From GCA-2737725 sp033763995 (lineage in GTDB: Bacteria > Pseudomonadota > Alphaproteobacteria > Rhodospirillales > Rhodospirillaceae), in assembly GCA_033763995.1 (NCBI GenBank), contig JANRJL010000008.1:1-64000 (forward strand): a DNA stretch of 64,000 bases, given 5' to 3'. The notes beneath the pieces were generated by a model that saw only the letters and a program-made list of their open reading frames with translations, was not told the origin of the DNA and did no database searches. A program made the position numbers and the translations under genes. Shown piece after piece: positions 28,269 to 38,155 of the stretch. Position 1 is the stretch's first letter, and every line of letters begins with the position of its first letter.

Positions 28269-29996
28269 TCAAGCCGCAACAAAAGCCCGTTCCAGGGTCG
28301 GGACGGCATCCATCAGCGTGCGCGTGTAGGCATGGTTGGGGCGGGTCAAAACCTGATCGGCTTCGCCGCTTTCGACGACCTTGCCCATGTACATCACGGC
28401 GACGTGGTCGGCGATGTGTTTCACCACCGCGACGTTGTGCGAGATGAACAGATAACTGAGATGGAATTTGTCCTGCAGGTCGAGCAGCAGGTTCAAGATC
28501 TGCGCCTGTACCGAGACGTCCAAGGCCGAGGTCGGCTCGTCGAGCAGCAAGAGGCGCGGGTGCACCGACAGCGCGCGGCCGATGGCGATGCGCTGGCGCT
28601 GCCCGCCCGAGAATTCGTGCGGAAGCCGGTCGATGGCGAAGGGGTCGAGGCCCACCATGGCGCACAACTCCGATGCCGTGTCGCGCAGTTCCTTCCGGCT
28701 CGGGCTTTTGCCCACGGTCAGGGGCTCGGTCATGATCCGCCAGACCGGCCAGCGCGGATCGAGCGAGCTTTGCGGATCCTGGAAGACGATCTGGATTTCG
28801 CGCCGCGTCGCCTCGTCGTGCTCGGCCAGATTTTTGCCCTTGTAGCGCAGCTCGCCGCTCGCCAAGGGCACCAGACCCACGATGGAGTTGGCGAACGACG
28901 TCTTGCCGCAGCCTGACTCGCCGACGATCGCCAAGGTCTGGCCCTCGTGAAGCGTGACATTGACTGCGTCCACGGCGGTTTGAAAGGCAATGGGGCGGCC
29001 GAAGAAGCTGTACTTCTTCGGATAACGCACCGTGGCGTTGACGGCCTCAAACAGCGGCGTGGCACGGCCGAAGCGCTCGAACTTTTGCACCGAGTGCATG
29101 CCCACGGTGCTGACGGCCTCGGCGGCCTTGCCTTCGATCATGGTGGCCGCGACGGTCTCAAGCCGGGACTTGGGCTTCTTGCCCTCGGGCAGCGCATTGA
29201 GCAGCGCCCGGGTATAGGCGTGTTGCGGCTTGCTGATGACGTCGCGGGTGGGCCCTTGCTCGACGATCTTGCCCTTGTACATCACGTAAACGCGGTTGCA
29301 GAGCTGCGCCACGACCGCGAGATCGTGCGTGATCAGCAGCACCGCCGTGCCCGTGGCGCGCGCGCGCTCCTTCAACAAGTTCAGGATTTGCGCCTGCACC
29401 GTCACGTCCAAGGCGGTGGTCGGCTCGTCGGCCAAGATCAGCTTCGGCTGGCACGAAAACGCCATGGCGATCATGACGCGCTGGCGCATGCCGCCGGACA
29501 GTTCGTGCGGGTAGGAATTGTACACCCGCGCCGGGTCTTGGATTTTCATATCGGCCAAGAGGTCCAACGACAGTTTCTCGGCTTCGCTCGGCGTGATTTT
29601 CCGGTGGCGCAGAATGACGTCGAGCATTTGCTCGCGTACTTGCAGCACCGGGTTCAGCGCCGTCATCGGTTCCTGGAAGATCATCGAGACTTCGCCGCCG
29701 CGCAACTGCTGCAGCTCTTTCTCGCTCATGTTCAGCACGTCGTGGCCCAAGACCGAGACCGACCCATGGGGGATTTTGGTTTTGCCGCGCGGCAACAAGC
29801 GCAGGATATTAAGCGCCGTGACCGACTTGCCCGAGCCGGATTCGCCCACCACGCCCACGATCTCGCCGGCGCCGATGTCGATCGAAATCCCCTTGAGGGC
29901 ATCGACGATGTCGCCCTGGCTGACGAAGGACAGCGCCAAATTCTCGATGCGGACAACGGTGTGAGGCGCGCCGGTGGTCATTGCGTGCGATACCAA
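28269..29996 (-). CDS. Dual-domain dipeptide/oligopeptide ABC transporter ATPase
   Basis: A 575-residue fusion of two ABC ATPases of the DppD-DppF type. The first half has Walker A GESGSGKS, signature LSGGM and Walker B LILADEP; the second half has Walker A GESGCGKT, signature FSGGQ and Walker B LLLLDEP. Each half ends with an oligopeptide-type C-terminal extension (QHAYTRALLNALPEGKKPKS; NHAYTRTLMDAVPTLE). It energises the two permeases encoded just upstream. An internal start at 29981 (MTTGAPHTVV) is possible. Confidence 0.93.
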   Translation of the reverse strand: MVSHAMTTGAPHTVVRIENLALSFVSQGDIVDALKGISIDIGAGEIVGVVGESGSGKSVTALNILRLLPRGKTKIPHGSVSVLGHDVLNMSEKELQQLRGGEVSMIFQEPMTALNPVLQVREQMLDVILRHRKITPSEAEKLSLDLLADMKIQDPARVYNSYPHELSGGMRQRVMIAMAFSCQPKLILADEPTTALDVTVQAQILNLLKERARATGTAVLLITHDLAVVAQLCNRVYVMYKGKIVEQGPTRDVISKPQHAYTRALLNALPEGKKPKSRLETVAATMIEGKAAEAVSTVGMHSVQKFERFGRATPLFEAVNATVRYPKKYSFFGRPIAFQTAVDAVNVTLHEGQTLAIVGESGCGKTSFANSIVGLVPLASGELRYKGKNLAEHDEATRREIQIVFQDPQSSLDPRWPVWRIMTEPLTVGKSPSRKELRDTASELCAMVGLDPFAIDRLPHEFSGGQRQRIAIGRALSVHPRLLLLDEPTSALDVSVQAQILNLLLDLQDKFHLSYLFISHNVAVVKHIADHVAVMYMGKVVESGEADQVLTRPNHAYTRTLMDAVPTLERAFVAA

Positions 29997-30011
29997 TGTG
30001 AAAGGGTGAGA

Positions 30012-30941
30012 CTAGACGTCGATGCTGCGGCCGCGCTTGCGCGACAGTCCGGCGATGCCGTCGCCGACCAGGTTCGTGGTGATCACGGCCAGCACGATGG
30101 CGCCGGCCGGCACCATCAGCATCCACGGCGCCTTGAGCAGGTATTGGCGGCTTTCCGCCAGCATGTTGCCCCAGGTGGGAACGCCCAGGGGCGCGCCGAT
30201 GCCCAGGAACGAGAGGGCGCTTTCGGCGATCAAGAGGCCCGCGAAGTGGAAGGCGAAGACGACGAACAAACTCGCGCGCACGCCCGGCAGGACGTGCTGG
30301 AACATGATCGAGAGGCGGCTGACGCCGGCGATTCGCGCGGCCTTGACGTAGTCGCGCTGGAAAATCGACGACGCTTCGGCATAGACGACGCGCATGAACA
30401 CGACCCAGGCGAGGAAGCCCAGGGTCAGAACCAGCGGCAGGAAACCGTGGCCGACGATGACGACGACGATGATCGCCGCCACCAGGAAGGGAAACGACTG
30501 CAGCGTGTCGGTGAATTGGCGCACGATGGTGCGCGCCCAGCCTTCCTTCTCGGCGGCGATCAGGCCGAGCGTGCTGCCGATGAACAGGTTGATCGTGTTG
30601 GCGGTGAGCGCGCAGGCCATGGACCACTGCAAGCCCGCCACGGCGCGGCTCCAGAGATCGCGGCCCAAGTGATCGCTACCGAGGATGTAGCCTTTTTCCC
30701 CCGGCGGGGCGAAGCGCGCCATGAGATCGCCCTGCATCGGGTCATGGGTTTGCAGCCATTGGCCGAAGACCGCCAGGATCACCAAGGCCGTGAACAGCGT
30801 GAAGGCCACGATGAGTTCAAGGCTGGTGATGTCCTTGAGGCGCGAACGGCGCAGGCGCTCCACCGGGTTGTTCGGATTGACCAGGGCGTCCTTGGCCTCT
30901 TGGAGGATTGCGGCGCCCTTGGGGGCTTGTGCTTCGGCCAT
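30012..30941 (-). CDS. DppC-like ABC transporter permease
   Basis: A 309-residue inner-membrane permease with a cytoplasmic N-terminus, TM1 at about 58-80 and the binding-protein-dependent permease domain. It has the DppC N-terminal extra domain GSDHLGRDLWSRAVAGLQWS and the EAA loop region EASSIFQRDYVKAARIAGVS. It lies 3 bp after the DppB-like gene and 15 bp before the ATPase gene. Confidence 0.93.
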   Translation of the reverse strand: MAEAQAPKGAAILQEAKDALVNPNNPVERLRRSRLKDITSLELIVAFTLFTALVILAVFGQWLQTHDPMQGDLMARFAPPGEKGYILGSDHLGRDLWSRAVAGLQWSMACALTANTINLFIGSTLGLIAAEKEGWARTIVRQFTDTLQSFPFLVAAIIVVVIVGHGFLPLVLTLGFLAWVVFMRVVYAEASSIFQRDYVKAARIAGVSRLSIMFQHVLPGVRASLFVVFAFHFAGLLIAESALSFLGIGAPLGVPTWGNMLAESRQYLLKAPWMLMVPAGAIVLAVITTNLVGDGIAGLSRKRGRSIDV

Positions 30942-30944
30942 GGG

Positions 30945-31934
30945 CTAACCTTTGGTTCTCAAGCGCGGATCAAGGAACCGGAAGACGAGGTCTGTCAGCG
31001 CGTTGACGGAGAACACCATGAAGGCAATCACGAAGACCTCGGCCTGCAAGACGGGGAAGTCCAGCGTTTGGATGGATTCCAACAGCAGCCAGCCCATGCC
31101 GGGCCAGGAATAAATCGTCTCGATGATCGCGCTGCCGCCCAGCAGCGCGGCGAATTGGGTGCCGATCAAGGCCGCGGCGCCGAGCAGCGCGTTGGGCACC
31201 GCGTGACGCCACAGCAGCGCCATTTGGCTCGCACCGTTGGCGCGCGCGGTGCGGATGTAATCCTCGCGCATGGCTTCGGCCACGTTGGCGGCCACCACGC
31301 GCGTCAAACTCGGCACCAGGAACGAGGCCAAGCTGCAGGTCGGCAAGATCCACGTTCGCCAATCGAGCGGTTCATAACCCAGCGACGGCAACAGGCGAAG
31401 ATTGACCGCGAACACTTGGATGAGAATCAGCGCCGTGACGAAACCGGGCACGCCTTGCATCACGAAAATCACCGACGACACGGCGCGACGTTCCGGATTC
31501 TCGGGCTTGAACCCCAGCCACGATCCCAGCGGCACGGCGATGGACGCGGTCAGCAAAATCGCCATGCCCGCCAGATGCAGCGTGCGCGGCAGCATGTCCA
31601 AGACTTTGGCCAACGCGGGCTCGGCGCTGGCCAGGGATTTGCCGAAATCAAGTTGAATGGCGTTCCACAGGAACGACAGGTATTGAATGAACAGCGGGCG
31701 GTCCAAGCCGTATTGGGCGCGGATGGCGGTCAGTTGCTCCGGCGTCGCGTCGTTGCCGGCCAGCACCAGCGCCGGGTCGCCGGCCTGTCGCAGCAGGAAA
31801 AACAGCAGCGTCGAGACCGCGAACAGCAGCCACGCCAGCTTGCGCAGTTGCAACAACAGCGGAATCGCCGCCGACAGCAGGGTGTCCCCCTGGTCGGCCT
31901 TTGCCGTAGGCGCGTTTTCGGCGACCGAGCTCAT
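30945..31934 (-). CDS. DppB-like ABC transporter permease
   Basis: A 329-residue inner-membrane permease, first gene of the operon. It has TM1 at ~33-50 and the DppB/OppB pattern LVLAGNDATPEQLTAIRAQY then GLDRPLFIQYL, with the EAA loop near MREDYIRTARANGASQMALL. The gene order permease-permease-double ATPase is complete except for a binding protein, which is not within about 10 kb on either side. The promoter should lie in 31935-31997. Confidence 0.93.
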   Translation of the reverse strand: MSSVAENAPTAKADQGDTLLSAAIPLLLQLRKLAWLLFAVSTLLFFLLRQAGDPALVLAGNDATPEQLTAIRAQYGLDRPLFIQYLSFLWNAIQLDFGKSLASAEPALAKVLDMLPRTLHLAGMAILLTASIAVPLGSWLGFKPENPERRAVSSVIFVMQGVPGFVTALILIQVFAVNLRLLPSLGYEPLDWRTWILPTCSLASFLVPSLTRVVAANVAEAMREDYIRTARANGASQMALLWRHAVPNALLGAAALIGTQFAALLGGSAIIETIYSWPGMGWLLLESIQTLDFPVLQAEVFVIAFMVFSVNALTDLVFRFLDPRLRTKG

Positions 31935-31997
31935 GCCTCTCCCATGCGTCCCTGACCGTGATCCGAGTTATACGGTCGAATTGTTCTATTGGCCCAA

Positions 31998-32163
31998 CTC
32001 GTGGTCCGATTCTAACATTCGCATCCCGGCTCGGTGAGCGATTTTGCGAATGTTAGAATCAAAGGACCACGAGCAACACTTTAGTACCTCGTGGAGCTTT
32101 AGAATTGACATTCGCTTCGCGGTTTCGCTGGTTTCAGGATGGCGAATGTCAATTCCGCTCCAC
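31998..32163 (+). repeat. Double-hairpin element, family 2, copy 1
   Basis: Two long hairpins in tandem fill most of the 353-bp gap between the DppB-like and pap genes. Hairpin 1: CTCGTGGTCC (31998-32007) plus 32008-32023 pair with 32045-32060 and GGACCACGAG (32064-32073), 26 bp with one AAA bulge. Hairpin 2: GTGGAGC (32091-32097) and GAATTGACATTCGC (32102-32115) pair with GCGAATGTCAATTC (32142-32155) and GCTCCAC (32157-32163). The same pair occurs inverted at 49353-49520. Confidence 0.9.
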
Positions 32164-32287
32164 ATAGGGCGGGGGGCACACTATACCAAGCGAAGAAGGG
32201 GGTTCTAGGGTATTTTGGCCGGACGGCATGGGGTCTGCCCGATAGTCGCATGTCGACCATTTGCCGCGATCGCGGCGGAAAAAAAGG

Positions 32288-33871
32288 TCATCGGCCGACC
32301 GATGCCTTTTTCGCGGTACGGCTGAGCGCGGTTTCCATGGCATCGGCGACGGTCTGCAGCACCTTCACCCGCGTGTAGCGCTTGTCGTTGGCGGCGATCA
32401 GATGCCACGGCGCGGCGGCGGTGGACGTGCGGCTGACCATGTCGTTGACGGCCTCTTCATAGAGATCCCACTTGTCGCGATTGCGCCAATCCTCGTCCGT
32501 CAGTTTCCATCGCTTGTGGGCGATCTTGGAGCGGTCCTTGAAGCGCTTGAGTTGTTCCTCGGGCGTGAGATGGAGCCAGAGTTTCACGACGACGGCGCCG
32601 TGCTCCGCCAATTGTTGCTCGAAGTCGTTGATCTCGGCATAGGCGCGCATCCAGGCTTCCTGGGTCGCCAAATTCTCCACCCGCTCGACCAAGACACGGC
32701 CATACCAGCTGCGGTCGAAGATCGTCATGCGGCCGGCGCGGCCGATGTGACGCCAAAATCGCCAAAGATAATGATGCGCGCGCTCCTCGTCGGTGGGGGC
32801 CGCGATGGGCACGATGCGGTAATCGCGGGCGTTGAGCGCGAAAGTCAGGCGCCGGATGGCGCCGCCCTTGCCGGCCGCGTCCCAGCCTTCCAGCGCGACG
32901 ATGGTCGACAGGCCGATCTCGCGGGCCCGATGCTGAAGGGCGTGCAGACGCACCTGTTCGTGGTGGAAGGCTTTCGCGTAGGACTTGATGTCGAGTTTCA
33001 CGTTCATGTTCAGCGTGTCGAGCACCTTGCGCACCGGCGCCTTGACCGGGCGGCCGGCCTTGCCGCCGCGCCGCTTGGCCTCCTTGCGCCGCTTGGCCAG
33101 GTCGCGGCTTTCTTTCGCGGCCCGTTTCAACTCCTTGGCCCGCTCCTTGAGGCGCTGCTTGCGCGTTTTCAGGTGCTTGCGCAGGGCCTCGGCCAAGGTC
33201 GACAGCACCGTGGCCCGGCGGAAATGATCGTCGCCGCCCTCGACGATGAACCAGGGCGCGCCGCTGTCCATGGTCTGGCGCAAGGCATAGCCCGCCGCCT
33301 TGACGTAGGAGTCGTAGGAGGTCGGCGTGAGCCAGGAGTTATCGCTGGCGCGCAAGCCCACCAGCGGGTCCTTTTCCTGCCGCCCGAGCCGGCGTTTTTG
33401 TTCGCCCTTGCTGAGGTGGAGCCAGAACTTCAAGATCAGCGCGCCCTCGTCGGCCAGGGAGCGCTCGAACGACTTGATGCGCAGCAACTGCTCGTCAAAA
33501 GCGCTGCGCGGGATCGCGCCGTCGCAATAGGCCGCGATGGGGTCCTGGTACCAGCCGCCGAGCACCAGGCCGACCGTGCCCGCCGCCGGCAAGCTGCGCC
33601 AATAGCGCCAAAACAAGGGCCGCTCGCGCTCCTCGTCCGAGGGGTCGTCAAAGGCGGTGGTGGCGATCCAGCGGGGATCCATCCAGGTATTCAACAAATT
33701 GACCGTATCGATGACGCCGGCCCCGCGAATGCCGCTCAGGATCACCAGGGTCGGAAAGTCGGCGGTTCGCGCCTTTTGCTGCAGCTCGATCAACTCCAGC
33801 CGCAGGCGGTCGCGTACCTCGCGGAAGGCCGCTTCCGTCAAGGCCGCGCCGACTTCTGCCGTTTCGAACAT
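32288..33871 (-). CDS. pap: Polyphosphate:AMP phosphotransferase (two-domain PPK2)
   Basis: A 527-residue protein with two tandem PPK2 domains, the class II layout that phosphorylates AMP to ADP with polyphosphate. The N-terminal domain has a degenerate P-loop (LSGIRGAGVIDTVNLLNTWM), while the C-terminal one is canonical (ALEGWDAAGKGGAIRRLTFA) with lid motif FDRSWYGRVLVERVE. A lysine/arginine-rich linker (~215-275) joins them. Only the C-terminal domain is expected to be catalytic, as in Acinetobacter PAP. It is monocistronic on the reverse strand. Confidence 0.9.
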   Translation of the reverse strand: MFETAEVGAALTEAAFREVRDRLRLELIELQQKARTADFPTLVILSGIRGAGVIDTVNLLNTWMDPRWIATTAFDDPSDEERERPLFWRYWRSLPAAGTVGLVLGGWYQDPIAAYCDGAIPRSAFDEQLLRIKSFERSLADEGALILKFWLHLSKGEQKRRLGRQEKDPLVGLRASDNSWLTPTSYDSYVKAAGYALRQTMDSGAPWFIVEGGDDHFRRATVLSTLAEALRKHLKTRKQRLKERAKELKRAAKESRDLAKRRKEAKRRGGKAGRPVKAPVRKVLDTLNMNVKLDIKSYAKAFHHEQVRLHALQHRAREIGLSTIVALEGWDAAGKGGAIRRLTFALNARDYRIVPIAAPTDEERAHHYLWRFWRHIGRAGRMTIFDRSWYGRVLVERVENLATQEAWMRAYAEINDFEQQLAEHGAVVVKLWLHLTPEEQLKRFKDRSKIAHKRWKLTDEDWRNRDKWDLYEEAVNDMVSRTSTAAAPWHLIAANDKRYTRVKVLQTVADAMETALSRTAKKASVGR

Positions 33872-34098
33872 CTTTGTCCCCTCGGCCGCCTATCCATTCC
33901 CAACCAGAATTGATGGCGCCTGGCTCTTGGATTCTTGGGGCGACTATTGTATCCCCCGCGCACGCTCATTCTAAGGCCCGACCGCACCGTCCGCCTGCGG
34001 ATTCTCATGGACTGCCCTGCCGCGGCAGTCTTTGATCCCGCCCAGGACGCGCCGGTCCAGCGGTCGGCCGCGAAAACCGTCAATTGCGAGGTAATCCC

Positions 34099-35106
34099 AT
34101 GGCAGTTCGTGTCGCCCTCAATGGTTTCGGCCGCATCGGCCGGATGGTCTTCCGGGCCCTGATCGAGTCCAAGCGCACGGACATCGACATTGTCGCCATC
34201 AACGACTTGGGCGCGCCCGAGTCCAACGCCCACCTGTTGAAGTGGGATTCGGTGCATGGACCCTTGCCCGAAGAGGTGTCGGTGTCGGGCGACATGCTCA
34301 GCGTCGCGGGCCGTCAGTTCAAGGTGCTCAAGGAGAAAGACCCCACCAAGCTGCCGTGGAAGGATCTGAAGGTCGACATCGTCGCCGAATGCACCGGCAT
34401 TTTCACCGACAAGGACAAGGCCCAGGTTCACCTGGCCGCCGGCGCCAAGCGCGTGTTGGTGTCGGCGCCGTCGGTCGGCGCCGATCTCACGGTTGTCTAT
34501 GGCGTTAACCACGCCAAGCTGACGGCGAGCCACGCGATTGTGTCCAACGCCTCATGCACCACCAACTGCCTGGCACCGGTCGCTTATGTTTTGCAAAAGG
34601 CGTTCGGCATCAAACACGGCTACATGACCACAATTCACGCCTACACCGGCGATCAGTCCACGGTGGATACGCTGCATAAGGACCTGCGTCGTGCGCGTGC
34701 CGCTGCGGTCAGCATGATTCCGACGTCCACAGGTGCTGCCAAGGCCGTGGGGGAAGTGTTGCCCGAGTTGAAGGGCAAGCTCGACGGCACGGCAATCCGC
34801 GTGCCCACGCCCAACGTCTCGGTGGTCGACTTCAAGTGCGTGCTCGCCAAAGACGTGACCGAACAGGACATCAACAATGCCATGGCCGCCGCCGCCGCGG
34901 GCGAACTCAAGGGCATTCTCGCGGTCAACACGCTGCCGCTGGTGTCGATCGACTTCAACCATAACCCCTATAGTTCGATTTTCGACTCGACGCAGACCAA
35001 GGTGCTGGAGAAAAACTTCGCGCGCGTGCTGAGCTGGTACGACAACGAATGGGGGTTCTCCAACCGCATGCTCGATACCTTGACGGCCATGGGCAAGTTG
35101 ATCTGA
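34099..35106 (+). CDS. gap: Glyceraldehyde-3-phosphate dehydrogenase, type I
   Basis: A 335-residue NAD(P)-dependent glycolytic/gluconeogenic enzyme. It starts MAVRVALNGFGRIGRMVFRA, and the ATG at 34099 follows a GAGGTAA ribosome site. The active-site motif is SNASCTTNCLAP with catalytic Cys153, and the C-terminal SWYDNEWGFSNRM is conserved. pgk follows 12 bp later, forming the usual gap-pgk operon. Confidence 0.97.
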   Translation: MAVRVALNGFGRIGRMVFRALIESKRTDIDIVAINDLGAPESNAHLLKWDSVHGPLPEEVSVSGDMLSVAGRQFKVLKEKDPTKLPWKDLKVDIVAECTGIFTDKDKAQVHLAAGAKRVLVSAPSVGADLTVVYGVNHAKLTASHAIVSNASCTTNCLAPVAYVLQKAFGIKHGYMTTIHAYTGDQSTVDTLHKDLRRARAAAVSMIPTSTGAAKAVGEVLPELKGKLDGTAIRVPTPNVSVVDFKCVLAKDVTEQDINNAMAAAAAGELKGILAVNTLPLVSIDFNHNPYSSIFDSTQTKVLEKNFARVLSWYDNEWGFSNRMLDTLTAMGKLI

Positions 35107-35118
35107 GCCCCCGGCGCC

Positions 35119-36312
35119 ATGCCGCGCTTCAAGACCCTCGATCAGGCCGATCTCGCGTCAAAGCGCGTGCTGGTCCGCGCCGACCTGAACGTGCCCATGA
35201 AGGACGGTCATGTCACTGACGCCACGCGCATCGAACGGCTGATCCCGACGCTCGAGGACATTTTGGCCAAGAACGCCAAGGTCATCGTCCTGTCGCACTT
35301 CGACCGCCCCAAGGGCAAGCGCGTGCCCGAGATGTCGTTGAAGCCGGTCGCGTCCGTGCTGGCCAAGCTGCTCGGGCGCGGCGTGACGTTCGCCGACGAT
35401 TGCATCGGCCCCGACGCGGAGAAGGTTGTCGCGGCGCTGAAGCCGGGTCAGGTCGCGCTGCTGGAGAACCTGCGCTACCACAAGGGCGAGGAAGCCAATG
35501 ATGCCGGCTTCACGCAACAGTTGGCGGCCTTGGGCGACGTTTACGTGAACGATGCGTTCTCCGCCGCGCATCGCGCCCATGCCTCGACGGAAGGCTTGGC
35601 CCACGTGCTGCCGGCCTATGCCGGGCGGCAGATGCAGGCCGAGCTCGAGGCGCTGTCCGCGGCGCTGGAGAAGCCCAAGAAGCCGGTCATGGCCATCGTC
35701 GGCGGGGCCAAAGTGTCGACCAAGCTTGACGTGCTCGCCAATCTGGTGGTCCGCGTGAACGTGCTGGCCATCGGCGGCGGCATGGCCAACACCTTCTTGG
35801 CGGCCCAAGGCATCAATGTCGGCAAGTCGTTGTGCGAGCGCGATTTGGCCGACACGGCCCGCCAAGTCTTGGCCAAGGCGGTCGCTCATGGCTGCGAGAT
35901 CGTTTTGCCGCAGGATGCCGTCGTGGCCGATCAACTGGCGCCGGGAATCGACACCATCGTGGTTCCCATCGCCGAGGTTCCCGAAGGTCAAATGATCCTC
36001 GACATCGGCCCGGCCAGCATCGCCGGGCTGGAAAAGAAACTCGCCGACTGCAAGACGCTGCTGTGGAACGGGCCGCTGGGGGCCTTCGAGATCAAGCCCT
36101 TTGACGAGGCCACGGTGCGGCTGGCCAAGGCCGCGGCCAATTTGACCAAGCATCATGGGCTGGTCTCGATTGCGGGCGGGGGCGATACGGTGGCGGCACT
36201 CAATCTGGCGGGCGTCGCCGAAGCATTCACTTACGTCTCGACGGCGGGCGGCGCCTTTCTTGAGTGGCTCGAAGGCAAGGAACTGCCGGGCGTGAAAGCA
36301 CTCGAATCCTGA
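35119..36312 (+). CDS. pgk: Phosphoglycerate kinase
   Basis: A 397-residue two-domain kinase that transfers phosphate between 1,3-bisphosphoglycerate and ADP. The N-domain signature is KRVLVRADLNVPMKDGHVTD; the nucleotide site is visible in VGGAKVSTKLDVL, LWNGPLGAFE and SIAGGGDTVAAL. The length is normal. It is the second gene of gap-pgk and converges with a LysE-type gene, 10 bp apart. Confidence 0.97.
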   Translation: MPRFKTLDQADLASKRVLVRADLNVPMKDGHVTDATRIERLIPTLEDILAKNAKVIVLSHFDRPKGKRVPEMSLKPVASVLAKLLGRGVTFADDCIGPDAEKVVAALKPGQVALLENLRYHKGEEANDAGFTQQLAALGDVYVNDAFSAAHRAHASTEGLAHVLPAYAGRQMQAELEALSAALEKPKKPVMAIVGGAKVSTKLDVLANLVVRVNVLAIGGGMANTFLAAQGINVGKSLCERDLADTARQVLAKAVAHGCEIVLPQDAVVADQLAPGIDTIVVPIAEVPEGQMILDIGPASIAGLEKKLADCKTLLWNGPLGAFEIKPFDEATVRLAKAAANLTKHHGLVSIAGGGDTVAALNLAGVAEAFTYVSTAGGAFLEWLEGKELPGVKALES

Positions 36313-36322
36313 TCCGAGACTG

Positions 36323-36964
36323 CTAGCGCCAGTTGGCCAAGAGTTCGCTCGCCATCCACGCCGCGAATCCCAGCAGGATCAGCGCCGAGAGCTTGTTGAT
36401 GAGGCCAAGGGTGCCGGGCGTAATGCGTCCGCGCAGGTGCGCCACCGACCCGCTCAAGATCAGCCACCATGCCAGCGAGCCGACGAAAGCGCCGCACACC
36501 AGTGCGGCCGCATGATCGAGCCCAACGGCTTTGGCCATGCCGAGGCCGGAGCCCGCGAAGATCGCCGCAAAGGAGATGATCGTCATGGGGTTGGCCATGG
36601 TCAGCGCGAAGGTCTGGGCGAAGGCGCCCAGCAGCGATGACGCCCCGGCGTCGTTTGACTCATTGGGGTCGCGCGCCGGGCTGCGCCAGGTGCTCCAGGC
36701 AATCCAGAGCAACAGGCCGATGCCCGCCGCGCGCAGCGGCGTGCCGTTGCCGATCAGCCAGGTCGTGACGGCCGTGATGCCCAGGGCGCCGATGGCCGCA
36801 TAGACGGCATCGGCCACCGCCGCTCCGAGGCCCGTGCAGAATCCGGCCGCCATTCCTGACGCCAAAGTGCGGCGAATGCACAGGATACCGATGGGGCCTA
36901 CTGGCGCGGCAATCGACACACCGATGATCGCGCCGCGCAATAAATCCGAGATCAGGTCATTCAT
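36323..36964 (-). CDS. LysE/RhtB-family amino acid exporter
   Basis: A 213-residue inner-membrane protein with six hydrophobic segments. It starts MNDLISDLLRGAIIGVSIAA and then PVGPIGILCIRRTLASGMAA, the LysE family signature, with an internal FALTMANPMTIISFAAIF and terminal INKLSALILLGFAAW. Family members export basic or neutral amino acids or quorum-related homoserine compounds. The specificity is unknown. Confidence 0.88.
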   Translation of the reverse strand: MNDLISDLLRGAIIGVSIAAPVGPIGILCIRRTLASGMAAGFCTGLGAAVADAVYAAIGALGITAVTTWLIGNGTPLRAAGIGLLLWIAWSTWRSPARDPNESNDAGASSLLGAFAQTFALTMANPMTIISFAAIFAGSGLGMAKAVGLDHAAALVCGAFVGSLAWWLILSGSVAHLRGRITPGTLGLINKLSALILLGFAAWMASELLANWR

Positions 36965-37040
36965 GCATGAGGACTCACGTTGCAGAGTGGGCCGGTTCAA
37001 CGTCCCGGCCAAGCCAGCAACTAAGGAACCAGAGAATGAG

Positions 37041-37988
37041 TTAGGTCAGGCGGCCCATTTGGGCGAATTTGTCGCGCCGCCGCGCGCGCAATTGACCGCC
37101 CTCGACCTTGATCAACTGCATCAAGTGGTTTTCGAGGGTGTCGCGAACCGAGGTGAAGGCCGCTTCCGGGGAACGATGCGCGCCGCCGATGGGTTCGTGG
37201 ACGATGCCGTCGATGACGCCCAACTTTTCCAAATCTTGCGCCGTGAGTTTCAAGGCATCGGCCGCGGTCTTGGCCTGCTCGCCGTCGCGCCACAGGATCG
37301 AGGCGCAGCCCTCGGGCGAAATCACCGAATAAATCGCATGCTCCAGCATCAGCACGACGTTGCCCGTGGCAAGCGCGATGGCCCCGCCCGACCCGCCTTC
37401 GCCGATGATGATGGCGATCAGCGGCACCCGCACGTCCAGGCAGGTCTCGATGCAGCGCGCGATGGCCTCGGCTTGGCCGCGTTCTTCGGCGCCGACGCCG
37501 GGGTAGGCGCCGGCCGTGTCGACAAAGGTGACGATGGGAATGCCGAACTGATCGGCGAGCGTCATGAGGCGGCGCGCCTTGCGGTAACCTTCGGGCCGGG
37601 CCATGCCGAAATTGTGCTTGATGCGCGTTTCGGTGTCGCGGCCCTTCTCGAGCCCGATCACCATGACGCTGCGGCCCTTGATGCGGCCCAAGCCGCCCAC
37701 CACGGCGGCATCTTCGCCGTACAGGCGGTCGCCCGCCAGCGGCAGGAAGTCTTCCACCAGCGCCTTGATGTAATCCACGGCATGGGGCCGGTCGGGGTGG
37801 CGCGCCACCAGGGTCTTCTGCCAGGGCGTGAGCTTGGCATAGGCCGACGTCAGGTCGCGCTCGACCTTGGCCTGCAGGCGGCTGACTTCCTCGGCGATAT
37901 TGATGCCGTCGGAATCCGACAGGTGCCGGAGTTCGGCGATCTTGCCTTCCAGTTCCGCGATCGGCTTTTCGAAATCGAGGAAGTGCAT
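37041..37988 (-). CDS. accA: Acetyl-CoA carboxylase carboxyltransferase subunit alpha
   Basis: A 315-residue subunit of the carboxyltransferase that moves CO2 from carboxybiotin to acetyl-CoA in fatty acid synthesis. It starts MHFLDFEKPIAELEGKIAEL after an AAAGGAC ribosome site. The oxyanion-hole regions FVDTAGAYPGVGAEERGQAE and IIGEGGSGGAIALATGN are typical. It is alone on the reverse strand; a TTGACT hexamer at 38092-38097 (reverse) may be part of its promoter. Confidence 0.96.
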   Translation of the reverse strand: MHFLDFEKPIAELEGKIAELRHLSDSDGINIAEEVSRLQAKVERDLTSAYAKLTPWQKTLVARHPDRPHAVDYIKALVEDFLPLAGDRLYGEDAAVVGGLGRIKGRSVMVIGLEKGRDTETRIKHNFGMARPEGYRKARRLMTLADQFGIPIVTFVDTAGAYPGVGAEERGQAEAIARCIETCLDVRVPLIAIIIGEGGSGGAIALATGNVVLMLEHAIYSVISPEGCASILWRDGEQAKTAADALKLTAQDLEKLGVIDGIVHEPIGGAHRSPEAAFTSVRDTLENHLMQLIKVEGGQLRARRRDKFAQMGRLT

Positions 37989-38155
37989 CGTGCCGGGCGT
38001 CCTTTCCTCGCGAGACCTTGGATCGGGCCTCGATCGTTTATTGTGCGGGGCAGCGAAAACGGGGCGCATCAATGCCGAAGGCAGGTTAACAAGTCAACCA
38101 AGGCCTCGGCGAGAGCAAATGATTTTGCGCCTCTAAACCATTGAAATATTTCACA

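Noticed and set aside
28947..31955. 1002-codon forward frame opposite the ABC transporter operon
   Set aside because: It runs through three well-defined ABC genes on the other strand, and its His/Gln/Asp/Arg-rich sequence is typical of antisense frames.
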